From contig NZ_VULY01000018.1 of NCBI RefSeq assembly GCF_009696485.1, positions 1,294,001 to 1,358,000 of the forward strand: 64,000 nucleotides of DNA. Direction: 5' to 3'. The notes beneath the pieces are model-generated. The model saw only the letters and a list, made by a program, of their open reading frames with translations, searched no databases and was not told the origin of the DNA. Positions 8,292 to 15,788 of the stretch are shown here, piece by piece. Position numbers and translations under genes: made by a program. How positions within the stretch are numbered: position 1 is the stretch's first letter; each line of letters begins with the position of its first letter. Source of the DNA: Suipraeoptans intestinalis (GTDB lineage: Bacteria > Bacillota > Clostridia > Lachnospirales > Lachnospiraceae).

Positions 8292-9296
8292 TTGAATGAT
8301 ACAGTTATAGGATTGGACGCGGTGATAATGGAAATCACTGGCAAGTGTCCGAAAGTAGAACAAAGAGTAGAGAAGAGGAACAAACAAGGTCGATTATATT
8401 TGGAAGTCGATAAAACAAAACGAAAGGATACATATAATGTAACAATTATTTTGCCATCTATTATACGTCCGACAAATTTATTTGGTTTCTCATTGTTAGA
8501 TTCCGTAAAGTTGGAATATGTGATAGATATTGTCAAACATGATTTACTTGAGATTCTAGGAACAGATGACTTAAAACAACTCGTAGTAAAAAAACTGGAA
8601 ATCAATGCAAATAAAAGTGTTCCGTCAAGAGTAAATGCGGATGCAATTACAGAACTAATGGCAAGGGCATTGTTAAAGTCAGACGCACAACAAATAGAAC
8701 ATTGCCATGGGGTAAACATACGTGAAGCAAGAACAATAAAGACAAAAGTTATAGATGGTTTTAAAACAGCAAGAGATAGTTCGGGTAGGTATCAATGCAA
8801 GTTCTATAGAAAAGATAGGCAATTAGGACTTGAAAATAAAATAGAGCCAACAATACGCATGGAAATTGTTTACAACGCTAAAGGTGTTTCACAGGCATTG
8901 GGGAAAAAAGGGCTTGTTACATTGACTGATATACTAAAGCAATCATCAATGCAGAAACTTATACAACGATACGTGATGGACGTTAGAGCCAGTATTATGC
9001 CCCCTATACGATTGTATTTAGAGGATGCAACAAATTTAGTGCTGAATGATTTAAAAGCAGGCAATGGAGCTTATAAAACGTTTCTAAGGCGATATGACGT
9101 AATACAGTATGATTACAGAATTTTCAGAGTAGCAATGTCTAAGTTCTACAAAATTGTGGGAAACACAAAACAAAGTGCAAGCGTGCAGTGTAGCAGGATT
9201 AAAACAAAAGCAATAGAAGAAGGAATTGTTGTAAATGAAGGGACAGTGAAACAGCTCGAGGAAATGTTCCGAGAAATCCGTTTGCAAGAGGTGTAA
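8292..9296 (+). CDS. Putative phage/plasmid-type replication initiator (gene II/X-like)
   Basis: Protein of 334 aa starting at TTG 8292 after GAAAGGGGTG; ATG 8328 is an in-frame alternative. N-terminal strands (LYLEVDKTKRKDTYNVTIILPS) are followed by a central basic part and CKFYRKDRQLGLENKIEPTIRMEIVYNAKG. This resembles the late K-x-Y-x-K and R-x-E-x-R strands of filamentous-phage and plasmid replication proteins. I do not see a clear HUH or catalytic tyrosine motif, so the call is tentative. It follows a long attenuator-like hairpin, as replication genes often do. Codon use is AT-rich like the rest of the element. Confidence 0.4.
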   Translation: MNDTVIGLDAVIMEITGKCPKVEQRVEKRNKQGRLYLEVDKTKRKDTYNVTIILPSIIRPTNLFGFSLLDSVKLEYVIDIVKHDLLEILGTDDLKQLVVKKLEINANKSVPSRVNADAITELMARALLKSDAQQIEHCHGVNIREARTIKTKVIDGFKTARDSSGRYQCKFYRKDRQLGLENKIEPTIRMEIVYNAKGVSQALGKKGLVTLTDILKQSSMQKLIQRYVMDVRASIMPPIRLYLEDATNLVLNDLKAGNGAYKTFLRRYDVIQYDYRIFRVAMSKFYKIVGNTKQSASVQCSRIKTKAIEEGIVVNEGTVKQLEEMFREIRLQEV

Positions 9297-9474
9297 AAGT
9301 TATCAAAAATTGTTAACGTTGTTATGTTATGGTTTTGATATAACATTCATCAGAATCATTTTAAACATGGTATTTGAGGGTTTGGAAGAGGAAAACAAGA
9401 AAACAAAGGAAAGAGATGATAACAATATAATTGTGATAGCAATGTAATATCAGACAGGAGGGAGTGAACAGATA

Positions 9475-9864
9475 TTGGCATGGAAAAAAGGACAAAGTGG
9501 GAACAGAAAAGGCAGACCGAAGTTAAATGAAGTAGAGAAACAGAATGTTACCTTTTTCAAACAACAGTTAAAGAAGTATTCCGTTCCTGCATTGGAAGAA
9601 TTGTTTGAACTTATGACAAACAGTATCAACCAAGACATTAGATACAAGTGTGCAACATACATATTAGACCGCTGTTTCGGAAAAGATTTTGTTGCGGAAC
9701 GTTTAGAAGAACAAAACAAAGATATTCGGATTCAGTTGATTACAACGGGTGAAACATATCAGCCAAATGAAACAGATGAACAAGAGATTTGGAATGTGGA
9801 AAACAATACAGATTGGATAGAGGATACAGACGAGTGGGGAACAGACGATATTTACTTAGGTTAA
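9475..9864 (+). CDS. DUF5681-like phage-associated protein
   Basis: Protein of 129 aa. The N-terminus WKKGQSGNRKGRPKLNE matches the G-Q-S-G-N-x-K-G-R-P signature of DUF5681, a short domain common in phage genomes near terminase genes. The C-terminus is very acidic (NNTDWIEDTDEWGTDDIY). The likely TTG start at 9475 lies behind CAGGAGGGAG; the ATG at 9480 is in another frame and stops soon. If the element is a phage satellite, this could be a terminase-small-subunit-like or DNA-binding protein; that part is inference. Confidence 0.5.
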   Translation: MAWKKGQSGNRKGRPKLNEVEKQNVTFFKQQLKKYSVPALEELFELMTNSINQDIRYKCATYILDRCFGKDFVAERLEEQNKDIRIQLITTGETYQPNETDEQEIWNVENNTDWIEDTDEWGTDDIYLG

Positions 9865-9885
9865 GAAGAAAGGAAGTTGATTATT

Positions 9886-10581
9886 ATGTCATGGGCTGAA
9901 AGAGCATATGAATACAGAACAAATGGAAAAAGAAAGCAGGAAGATGCAGAGGACATTGCAAATAGATTGATACAGAGAAGAAATAATTTGTTTGAAAGAA
10001 TCAGTAAGATAAGTAATCATAAAGAACTTGTTGCGTTGAACAAAGAGCTGAAAGCGTTAGAAGCTGACGGTTATACAGATAAAAATGATTTAACCATGTT
10101 ACGAAAACAAATGAAGGAACGAGTGCAGGAGTTAAAACAAACACTCGCAACAAATCGAGAAGAGATTGTTAAAAAGCAGGATTCACTTAAAAAAGAAAGG
10201 TATTCGGAAAGCATTGAAACATTAACACAGGTAAATGCAGAAGCGGATAGCATTCTTTTACGGTTACTTGTACAGTTGTCAAAAGACAATGTAAAAAACA
10301 AAGTTATTGTTTCGGATATGATGAAACGACAGGACAGGGCTACATCTGTTGCGATTATGAAGTTATCACAGATGCCAGTGTATGAAGGCTTAATCACTCC
10401 GAGAATGAAAGAGAATCTTTTAGTGCTTAGTAAGTCAGATGCAGAAATTAAATGGCAGGAAAAACAGAATAACAGGGTTGCAGAGGTTGGAAAAGAATTG
10501 GCAGACATTACAATGAAAAGATTTATGTTAGACAAGGCAGAAGCGGTTATTTTTCCAAAAGAAAATGTTATGTTTGAATAA
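9886..10581 (+). CDS. Hypothetical coiled-coil protein of the element
   Basis: Protein of 231 aa beginning MSWAERAYEYRTNGKRKQED after a GAAAGGA ribosome binding site. An in-frame TTG three codons upstream is less well placed. Nearly the whole length is charged and helical, with heptad-like stretches (residues ~25-115) and no membrane segment or cysteine motif. I do not recognise a family. Its place between the DUF5681-like and Xis-like genes suggests a role in element maintenance or packaging, but nothing in the sequence proves it. Confidence 0.5.
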   Translation: MSWAERAYEYRTNGKRKQEDAEDIANRLIQRRNNLFERISKISNHKELVALNKELKALEADGYTDKNDLTMLRKQMKERVQELKQTLATNREEIVKKQDSLKKERYSESIETLTQVNAEADSILLRLLVQLSKDNVKNKVIVSDMMKRQDRATSVAIMKLSQMPVYEGLITPRMKENLLVLSKSDAEIKWQEKQNNRVAEVGKELADITMKRFMLDKAEAVIFPKENVMFE

Positions 10582-10597
10582 AGAAAGGGTGTTGAAT

Positions 10598-10879
10598 ATG
10601 AAAAAAGCAGTGAATAAAAGAACAAGTAATAAGCAGAAAGAAAGTATGAAGGTAGTAGAAACAATTCCAACAAAAAAGGAAATGTGCGAAGAACAGGAAC
10701 AGAAAGCCCCTTTAATGTTAACTATTGATGAAACTGCTAGTAAAAGTGGGTTGCCACCGTATACCATCAGAACATGGATAAAGACAGGAGTTTTGCCATA
10801 TGTTTTGATTGGTAGAAAGTACTTGATTTCATGGGATAACTTTTGTAAATTCCTTAATTCAAATATGGGGGTGGCGTAA
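10598..10879 (+). CDS. Excisionase-like helix-turn-helix protein
   Basis: Protein of 93 aa. After a charged N-terminal tail the segment LTIDETASKSGLPPYTIRTWIKTGVLPYVLIGRKYLISWDNF reads as a MerR-like winged helix of the excisionase family: a turn around SGLPPYTIRTW, then the V-x-x-G-R-K-Y-L-I wing. Such proteins bend att DNA and steer integrases toward excision, or regulate transcription. ATG 10598 follows AAGAAAGGG. It lies about 0.9 kb before the integrase, with two genes between. Confidence 0.65.
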   Translation: MKKAVNKRTSNKQKESMKVVETIPTKKEMCEEQEQKAPLMLTIDETASKSGLPPYTIRTWIKTGVLPYVLIGRKYLISWDNFCKFLNSNMGVA

Positions 10880-10880
10880 C

Positions 10881-11084
10881 ATGGATAAAGAAGTAAAGAA
10901 CATAACAGCGGAAGAAACAGAAGCACTTTACAGAGTGGTGACGGATGCTTATAAAGAAAAGTATAAAGTGAGAACATGGATTTTCAAAAAGGTTTTTTCA
11001 CATATGTTAGAAAAGATGCAGGAAGAGCCGACAATATATTACCTAATGCAGAAGGTGCAGGAACATAGAACAATGTCAAAATAA
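10881..11084 (+). CDS. Hypothetical 67-aa protein
   Basis: Begins one base after the stop of the Xis-like gene and reads MDKEVKNITAEETEALYRVV, a small helical, charged protein with RTWIFKKVFSHML in the middle. No family was recognised. The tight spacing suggests co-transcription with the Xis-like gene. Confidence 0.45.
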   Translation: MDKEVKNITAEETEALYRVVTDAYKEKYKVRTWIFKKVFSHMLEKMQEEPTIYYLMQKVQEHRTMSK

Positions 11085-11151
11085 GGTATACTTAAATGTT
11101 ACAAATCAAAACATAACAAAACATGTAAAATATACATTGAAAAACATAATA

Positions 11152-11168
11152 TTTTACAAAGTGTAAAA
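11152..11168. promoter_or_regulatory. Palindrome upstream of the resolvase gene (operator or res subsite)
   Basis: TTTTACA-AAG-TGTAAAA is a perfect 7-bp inverted repeat. It lies 8 bp before the -35 box of the resolvase promoter, among related AT-rich half-sites (ATGTAAAATATACAT at 11122, TTTTACATTATG at 11187). Serine resolvases bind short inverted half-sites in front of their own gene, so this may be part of a res site or an autoregulatory operator. Confidence 0.4.
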
Positions 11169-11175
11169 CATATTA

Positions 11176-11204
11176 TTGACTTTAATTTTACATTATGCTA
11201 CACT
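11176..11204 (+). promoter_or_regulatory. Promoter of the resolvase-integrase unit
   Basis: TTGACT (11176-11181), a 17-bp spacer and TACACT (11199-11204), 34 bp before the resolvase ATG. The palindrome at 11152-11168 is immediately upstream. Confidence 0.55.
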
Positions 11205-11237
11205 TGTATTATCAAATAGAAAACAAAGGATGATGAT

Positions 11238-11807
11238 ATGAGAGTAGCATATGTAAGAGTATCAACAGTAGAACAAAATGAAGCAAGACAGGTAGAAGCG
11301 TTAAAGGTGCATGATATAGAAAAATGGTATATAGAAAAAGTATCAGCAAAGGACACGAACAGACCGAAGTTGAAAGAAATGTTAGAATATGTCAGAGAAG
11401 GTGACACGATATATATACACGATTTTTCTAGGCTTGCACGTAGCACAAAAGATTTATTAGGAATTGCAGAACAATTAGAAGATAAAGGTGTGCATCTGGT
11501 TTCTAACAAAGAAAACATTGATACATCAACACCAACAGGAAAGCTAATGTTAACAATGATTGGTGCGATTGCAGAATTTGAAAGAAGTAACCTGCTTGAA
11601 AGGCAGAGAGAAGGCATTGCAATAGCGAAACAGGAAAACAAGTACAAAGGTCGAAAAGCTAAAGACATTAAAAATTTTGACTTATGGTATAGCAGATATA
11701 AAAATAGAGAAATAAACAAAGTACAGTTTGCAAAAGAAATAAATGTTTCAAGACCAACTTTGGATAAGTTAATAAGAGAACATGAGGAAAAAATGCAAGA
11801 GAACTAA
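11238..11807 (+). CDS. Serine recombinase (resolvase/invertase type)
   Basis: Protein of 189 aa. The catalytic serine lies in VAYVRVSTVEQN (Ser9). DFSRLARSTKDLL and IGAIAEFERSNLLERQREG complete the resolvase catalytic domain, and the last ~45 residues hold a helix-turn-helix (NKVQFAKEINVSRPTLDKLI). The length fits Tn3-resolvase/DNA-invertase enzymes, not large serine integrases. It could resolve dimers of the excised circle or invert DNA. It is followed closely by the tyrosine integrase. Confidence 0.88.
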   Translation: MRVAYVRVSTVEQNEARQVEALKVHDIEKWYIEKVSAKDTNRPKLKEMLEYVREGDTIYIHDFSRLARSTKDLLGIAEQLEDKGVHLVSNKENIDTSTPTGKLMLTMIGAIAEFERSNLLERQREGIAIAKQENKYKGRKAKDIKNFDLWYSRYKNREINKVQFAKEINVSRPTLDKLIREHEEKMQEN

Positions 11808-11821
11808 AAGGGGTGTAAGAT

Positions 11822-13159
11822 ATGGCAACAATAAGAAAGATAAAAAACAGCAAAAAGGGTGCTTATCAAATTATTGTTTCAAATGGGTATGATTCCAACA
11901 ATAAGCAAATCAGAGTAACAACAACATTCACACCCGATATAACAAAATCACAAAGACAGCAAGAAAAACAGGTGCAGGAGTTTGCTATTGATTTTGAGCG
12001 ACAAGTAAAGACAGGTAAGGTATATAGTGGTGATAAAATCAGTTTTGCGGACTTTACAAAGGAATGGGAAGAGAAAGAAGCAAAACAAAATTTGGAAGAA
12101 ACAACATTGTATAGTTATAACGGACATTTGAAAAATGTTATACTTCCTGCTATTGGAAAATATAAAATGTCAAAAGTAACACCTGCAATATTGGAACAAT
12201 TTTATAGAAGCCTTACAAAGGACAATGCAAGGAAAGACGGAAAAGGGAGTTATAAAATTGCCAGTATAAAGAAATTTCATAAAATTATTAGTGGCATTAT
12301 GAGAACAGCGGTAAGATGGAATGTTATAGAAGAAAACCCTTGTGATAAAGCAGAATTGCCAAGAGAGCGAAACAAAAGTAATAATGATGTGAAGCATTTT
12401 ACACTTGAGCAGGCAATGGCGTTTTTAGAAGCAATGGACAAGCCCTATAGTGTCCCGTTTAAAGGACATAAAATAACAGTTCCGAGCGGTAAAGTGATAG
12501 AATTAGATACATATATTAAAGAGAGAATGTTACCAATTCAGTTCAAAATATTCTATCGTTTAGCACTGTTTGGTGGATTGAGAAAAGGGGAATTGATTGC
12601 ATTAACATGGCAGGACATAGATTTTGAAAACAATACTTTAAGTATCACAAAATCAGCAGGACACGCACAGGAAGGGCAGACAATAAAAGCAACAAAAACA
12701 GTTAATTCCAATAGAGTTATACCAATTCCAAAGACGGAGATTGATTTATTGAGCAGATGGAAAACAGAGCAGAAAAACTTTATGTTGACGGTTGGGAGCA
12801 AATGGGAAGGTTATAGAGGAAAAGAATTTGACAAAAACAGTGTGTTTGTTCAAACAAATACTAATTATGGGAAAACCATGAATGTTTCAACACCATATAG
12901 AAAGTTTGTTGATTTTATCAATTATTATAATCAATCTGTTGAAAAGGAAGAAAACAAATTGCCAGTAATTCCCCTGCATGGGTTAAGACATACTTGTGCA
13001 ACATTGAATATAGCATTAGGAACGGATATAAAGACCGTACAAGCCATATTAGGACACGCCAACATACAAACTACATTAAACACATATACTCATGCACTGG
13101 AAGAAAAGAAACGTGAAGCGTCAAATGCATTAGACGTATTATTGAATAAGCAAGCATAA
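11822..13159 (+). CDS. int: Tyrosine recombinase (integrase) of the element
   Basis: Protein of 445 aa with the layout of Tn916/phage-type integrases: an N-terminal arm-binding domain (TIRKIKNSKKGAYQIIVS), a core-binding SAM-like domain (~75-175), and a catalytic domain. Catalytic residues visible are Arg254 (GGLRKGE), a likely Lys near 292, His387 and Arg389 in the HGLRH box, His412 (GHANIQTT) and Tyr422 (NTYTH). All are present, so it should be active. It is the natural candidate to have inserted the element at the CTATTGAA core in tadA and to excise it. It starts 15 bp after the resolvase stop, behind AAAAGGGG. Confidence 0.93.
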   Translation: MATIRKIKNSKKGAYQIIVSNGYDSNNKQIRVTTTFTPDITKSQRQQEKQVQEFAIDFERQVKTGKVYSGDKISFADFTKEWEEKEAKQNLEETTLYSYNGHLKNVILPAIGKYKMSKVTPAILEQFYRSLTKDNARKDGKGSYKIASIKKFHKIISGIMRTAVRWNVIEENPCDKAELPRERNKSNNDVKHFTLEQAMAFLEAMDKPYSVPFKGHKITVPSGKVIELDTYIKERMLPIQFKIFYRLALFGGLRKGELIALTWQDIDFENNTLSITKSAGHAQEGQTIKATKTVNSNRVIPIPKTEIDLLSRWKTEQKNFMLTVGSKWEGYRGKEFDKNSVFVQTNTNYGKTMNVSTPYRKFVDFINYYNQSVEKEENKLPVIPLHGLRHTCATLNIALGTDIKTVQAILGHANIQTTLNTYTHALEEKKREASNALDVLLNKQA

Positions 13160-13162
13160 ACA

Positions 13163-13205
13163 AAAACAGATGTTCATTTTTTTGGATGGGCATCTGTTTT
13201 ATATT
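13163..13205 (+). terminator. Bidirectional terminator between integrase and XRE gene
   Basis: AAAACAGATG (13163-13172) pairs with CATCTGTTTT (13191-13200). Runs of T and A on either side allow it to serve both the integrase and the convergent XRE gene. Confidence 0.7.
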
Positions 13206-13401
13206 ATTCGCTTTTAAATTCAACGACTTCATCAATACGACATTCTAAAAGACTACATATTTTTTCGATGGTTAAAAGAGTTGTATTTTTATTATGTTTT
13301 AGATTATAAAGAGTTTTGCTATCTACACCATGATTCAACAACCAATATGTAGAATAACCCTTAATTTCCAATGTTTTCCATAAAGGTTCATATGAAATCA
13401 T
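13204..13401 (-). CDS. XRE/Cro-type helix-turn-helix regulator
   Basis: Protein of 65 aa. YSTYWLLNHGVDSKTLYNLKHNKNTTLLTIEKICSLL reads as the five-helix Cro/C1 fold common in small element regulators, ending with CRIDEVVEF, the usual tail of this group. It is the only minus-strand gene of the element and is convergent with the integrase. It is a likely repressor or activator of element functions. The start is preceded by GGAGG on the minus strand. Confidence 0.75.
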   Translation of the reverse strand: MISYEPLWKTLEIKGYSTYWLLNHGVDSKTLYNLKHNKNTTLLTIEKICSLLECRIDEVVEFKSE

Positions 13402-13514
13402 GTTATACCTCCCATAATATATATTTTCACTATACAGAAGGTAGAAATTGTTGAATATACCGATTGTTTTCAGTATAATAGGAGAAGAGTAAAGGAAAGT
13501 GAGGAATTATAATT

Positions 13515-14348
13515 ATGGAAATGTTAGCAACGTTATTATGTATGTTTTCAATGTTTGCGGGTATCTTTTTTATCATTGCGTCCATTGTGCGTAAAATTTG
13601 GAAGAAGCCAAAAAAGAAATTATATTCCAGAGGTTTATTGATATCTGCAATTGTTTTTGTTTTGAGCATTGTATTGTTTGCAGTATTTGAAACGCCAGAA
13701 ACTAAAGCTGAAAATGAACAACGGCGCATAGAAGCACAGAAGGAGAAAGAGGAAAAAGAACAGGCTGAAAAAGAAGCTAAGGAGCAAGAAGCTAAGGAAA
13801 AGGAAGAGCAAGAAGCTAAAGAAAAAGCTGAGAAGGAGAAAAAGGAACAGACTGAAAAGGAAGAAGCTAAGAAAAAAGAGAAACAAAAAGATTCTAAAAA
13901 GGAAAAAACAGATTCGTCAAAAACAACAAAGTCTCAAGATGCTCAGAAAGAAGAAAACAAATCATCAATAGAGGAAGATTTGCGAAAAGCAATTGTTAAG
14001 GTTGTTGGGGAAGAAAATCTTGAAACTTTTAACTATGTTCCCGATAATAACTTTGCTTTAATAAAATTTAAAGGCAGTGAGAGCTTATCTTCTAAAATGA
14101 CAGTAAAAGGAATGTATATGGATATTTCAAATGTTCTGAAAGGAATTCAAAAAGATATAAATGTTAATGTTGATATCAATGTTACTTATCCTTTACAAGA
14201 TTCTTATGGGAACATAAGCGAGGATATTGTTATCAAAGCAACTTTCAATAATGAAACAATTAAGAAAATTAATTTTGATAATTTTGATTATAATAATATT
14301 CCATCTATAGCGGATGAATGGTGGAATCATCAAGCATTGAACTATTAA
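13515..14348 (+). CDS. Membrane protein with charged coiled coil (element cargo)
   Basis: Protein of 277 aa. Two hydrophobic helices (residues ~4-25 and ~42-60) are followed by about 95 residues built almost only of Glu, Lys, Gln and Ala (a coiled coil or flexible spacer). A globular C-terminal domain of ~110 residues follows, with alternating strands (NFALIKFKGSESL, DINVNVDINVTY). The short link between the helices is basic, suggesting both ends lie outside. I recognise no family. It is the last gene before the right end, a usual place for cargo; surface exclusion or a host-interaction role is possible but unproven. Confidence 0.55.
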   Translation: MEMLATLLCMFSMFAGIFFIIASIVRKIWKKPKKKLYSRGLLISAIVFVLSIVLFAVFETPETKAENEQRRIEAQKEKEEKEQAEKEAKEQEAKEKEEQEAKEKAEKEKKEQTEKEEAKKKEKQKDSKKEKTDSSKTTKSQDAQKEENKSSIEEDLRKAIVKVVGEENLETFNYVPDNNFALIKFKGSESLSSKMTVKGMYMDISNVLKGIQKDINVNVDINVTYPLQDSYGNISEDIVIKATFNNETIKKINFDNFDYNNIPSIADEWWNHQALNY

Positions 14349-14419
14349 CATATAGCTTGATAAAAAAGGAAATCCATGCATATTAAAATAGTAAACATTA
14401 AATAAACATAAAAAAAGTT

Positions 14420-14448
14420 AGCACTCTTAAAATATAGGGTGCTTTTCT
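14420..14448 (+). terminator. Terminator after the cargo gene
   Basis: AGCAC-T-CT pairs with AG-G-GTGCT (14420-14427 with 14436-14443), followed by TTTTCTT. It lies about 90 bp before the right attachment core. Confidence 0.5.
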
Positions 14449-14531
14449 TATGCTTAAAATGCTAGTATTCCTTGTAAATACACCATTCTTGAAACGATTA
14501 TAACAAGTGTATGTTTTGCGGTGCGTTATCC

Positions 14532-14539
14532 CTATTGAA
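14532..14539 (+). repeat. Right attachment-site core
   Basis: CTATTGAA, identical to 7453-7460. The next base, 14540, is the first base of the GAT codon that continues tadA in frame. Confidence 0.75.
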
Positions 14540-15106
14540 GATAACGCGGAGCTGAGGCTTCAGGGGATCCAAAATCTGGTTCGTCTGGAGGCAAGAAATG
14601 CCAATCTGGAAGGAAAGGGAGCCATCACGATCCGGGATCTGATCAAATCTGCCCTTCGCATGAGACCGAACAGAATTATCGTGGGAGAAATCCGCTCAGA
14701 GGAGGCGATAGATATGCTGCAGGCACTGAATACAGGGCATAGCGGCAGTCTCAGCACCGGACATGCCAATAGTCCGGAAGATATGCTGAGCCGGATCGAG
14801 ACGATGGTGCTGATGGGAATGGAAGTGCCGCTTTCTGCCATCCAACGGCAGATCGCTTCCGGAATCGACCTGATCGTCCATGTAGGGCGCCTCAGAGATA
14901 AGAGCAGAAAGGTATTGGAGATTACAGAAGTGATCGGATATCAGCAGGAAAGGATTCTGCTGCAGCCCCTGTTTTGCTATGAAGAAAAAGGAGAAAGGGA
15001 AGGGCGGATAGAAGGTGAATGGAAAAAGGTACACGACCTGGTTTTTCAGGACAAGCTGTTGGCGGCAGGATGTGACACAGAGGGAGATCCTGAGGCTGGC
15101 GGGTAA
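14540..15106 (+). pseudogene. tadA: TadA/CpaF secretion ATPase, 3' part
   Basis: Continues tadA from residue 223: DNAELRLQ, then the Walker B region RPNRIIVGEIRSEEA, the His box LNTGHSGSLSTGHANS and the C-terminal helices (QRQIASGIDLIVHVGRLRD). The sequence shows no internal damage; only the element separates it from its 5' part. A frame beginning inside the element end (TTG/ATG near 14507) could be translated but would lack Walker A. The last ~30 codons overlap the tadB start region. Confidence 0.9.
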
Positions 15107-15788
15107 GAGCATGGGGATCGTAACGGCAACGGCATGGCTGTATTACAGGAGCCTTTGGGCGATTCTTTTTCTGACGCCTCTTTGGATCATCCGAATGAGG
15201 GAAGGGATAAAAAAGCTGGAAAAGAAGAAAGAAGCAGAATTTTTAAAACAGTTTCAAAATTTGCTGCAGATGCTGTCCTCCTCCCTGATGGCGGGATATT
15301 CTTTGGAGAATGCCATGAAAGAGGTACAAAAGGAGATAAAAGTCCTCTATGGGAAACATACCAGGATTCAGAAAGAGCTGAATATTATGATCCGGCAGTT
15401 GAACATTCAGATGCCGGTGGAAGATATCTGGAAAGAGATGGCCGACAGAGTCCGAACCGATGATGTAAATACGTTTGCGGAGGTATTGGGAGCGGCTAAG
15501 AGAAGTGGAGCCGGCATGCTGGAGATCCTTCGGGACACAGGCAGCCAGATCGGAGAAAAAATAGAAGTAAAGAGGGAAATTGACGGGATCCTGGCTGCCA
15601 AAACCTACGAGTTAAAGGTTATGACGATGATCCCCTATGGGATGATCGCATATATGACGGTAAGCTTTCCGGAGTTTTTGAAGGGACTATACGGAAGCGT
15701 TTTAGGGAAAGGGGTGATGACAGGTTGCCTGGCGCTTTATTTAGGAGCCTGCTGCATCGGGACAAAGATCTTAGAAATAGAAGTCTGA
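15072..15788 (+). CDS. tadB: TadB-type inner-membrane pilus assembly protein
   Basis: Protein of about 238 aa from GTG 15072; a GTG at 15015 is also in frame and would add 19 residues. It has an N-terminal membrane helix pair (GIVTATAWLYYRSLWAILFLTPLWII), a T2SSF cytoplasmic domain (FLKQFQNLLQMLSSSLMAGYSLENAM, EVLGAAKRSGAGMLEILRDT), and C-terminal membrane helices. With TadC it forms the platform on which TadA works. It overlaps the end of tadA and the start of tadC, as in a translationally coupled operon. Confidence 0.85.
   Translation: MTQREILRLAGKSMGIVTATAWLYYRSLWAILFLTPLWIIRMREGIKKLEKKKEAEFLKQFQNLLQMLSSSLMAGYSLENAMKEVQKEIKVLYGKHTRIQKELNIMIRQLNIQMPVEDIWKEMADRVRTDDVNTFAEVLGAAKRSGAGMLEILRDTGSQIGEKIEVKREIDGILAAKTYELKVMTMIPYGMIAYMTVSFPEFLKGLYGSVLGKGVMTGCLALYLGACCIGTKILEIEV

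Larger units (their letters stand above)
7453..14539 (+). mobile_element. 7.08-kb integrative element inserted in tadA
   Basis: The element is AT-rich against GC-richer flanks, carries a tyrosine integrase and a serine resolvase, and is bounded by CTATTGAA at both ends (7453-7460 and 14532-14539). One repeat belongs to tadA. No conjugation, capsid or portal genes are present. Its content (Rep-like, DUF5681-like, Xis-like, resolvase, integrase, XRE regulator, membrane cargo) fits a small satellite or plasmid-like integrative element rather than a full prophage or ICE. Integration is at the TIE-D codons of tadA, in a strongly conserved part of the gene. Confidence 0.9.

Noticed and set aside
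7453-14539. Full prophage or conjugative element
   Set aside because: No capsid, portal, large terminase, lysis, relaxase or type IV secretion genes occur in the 7 kb.
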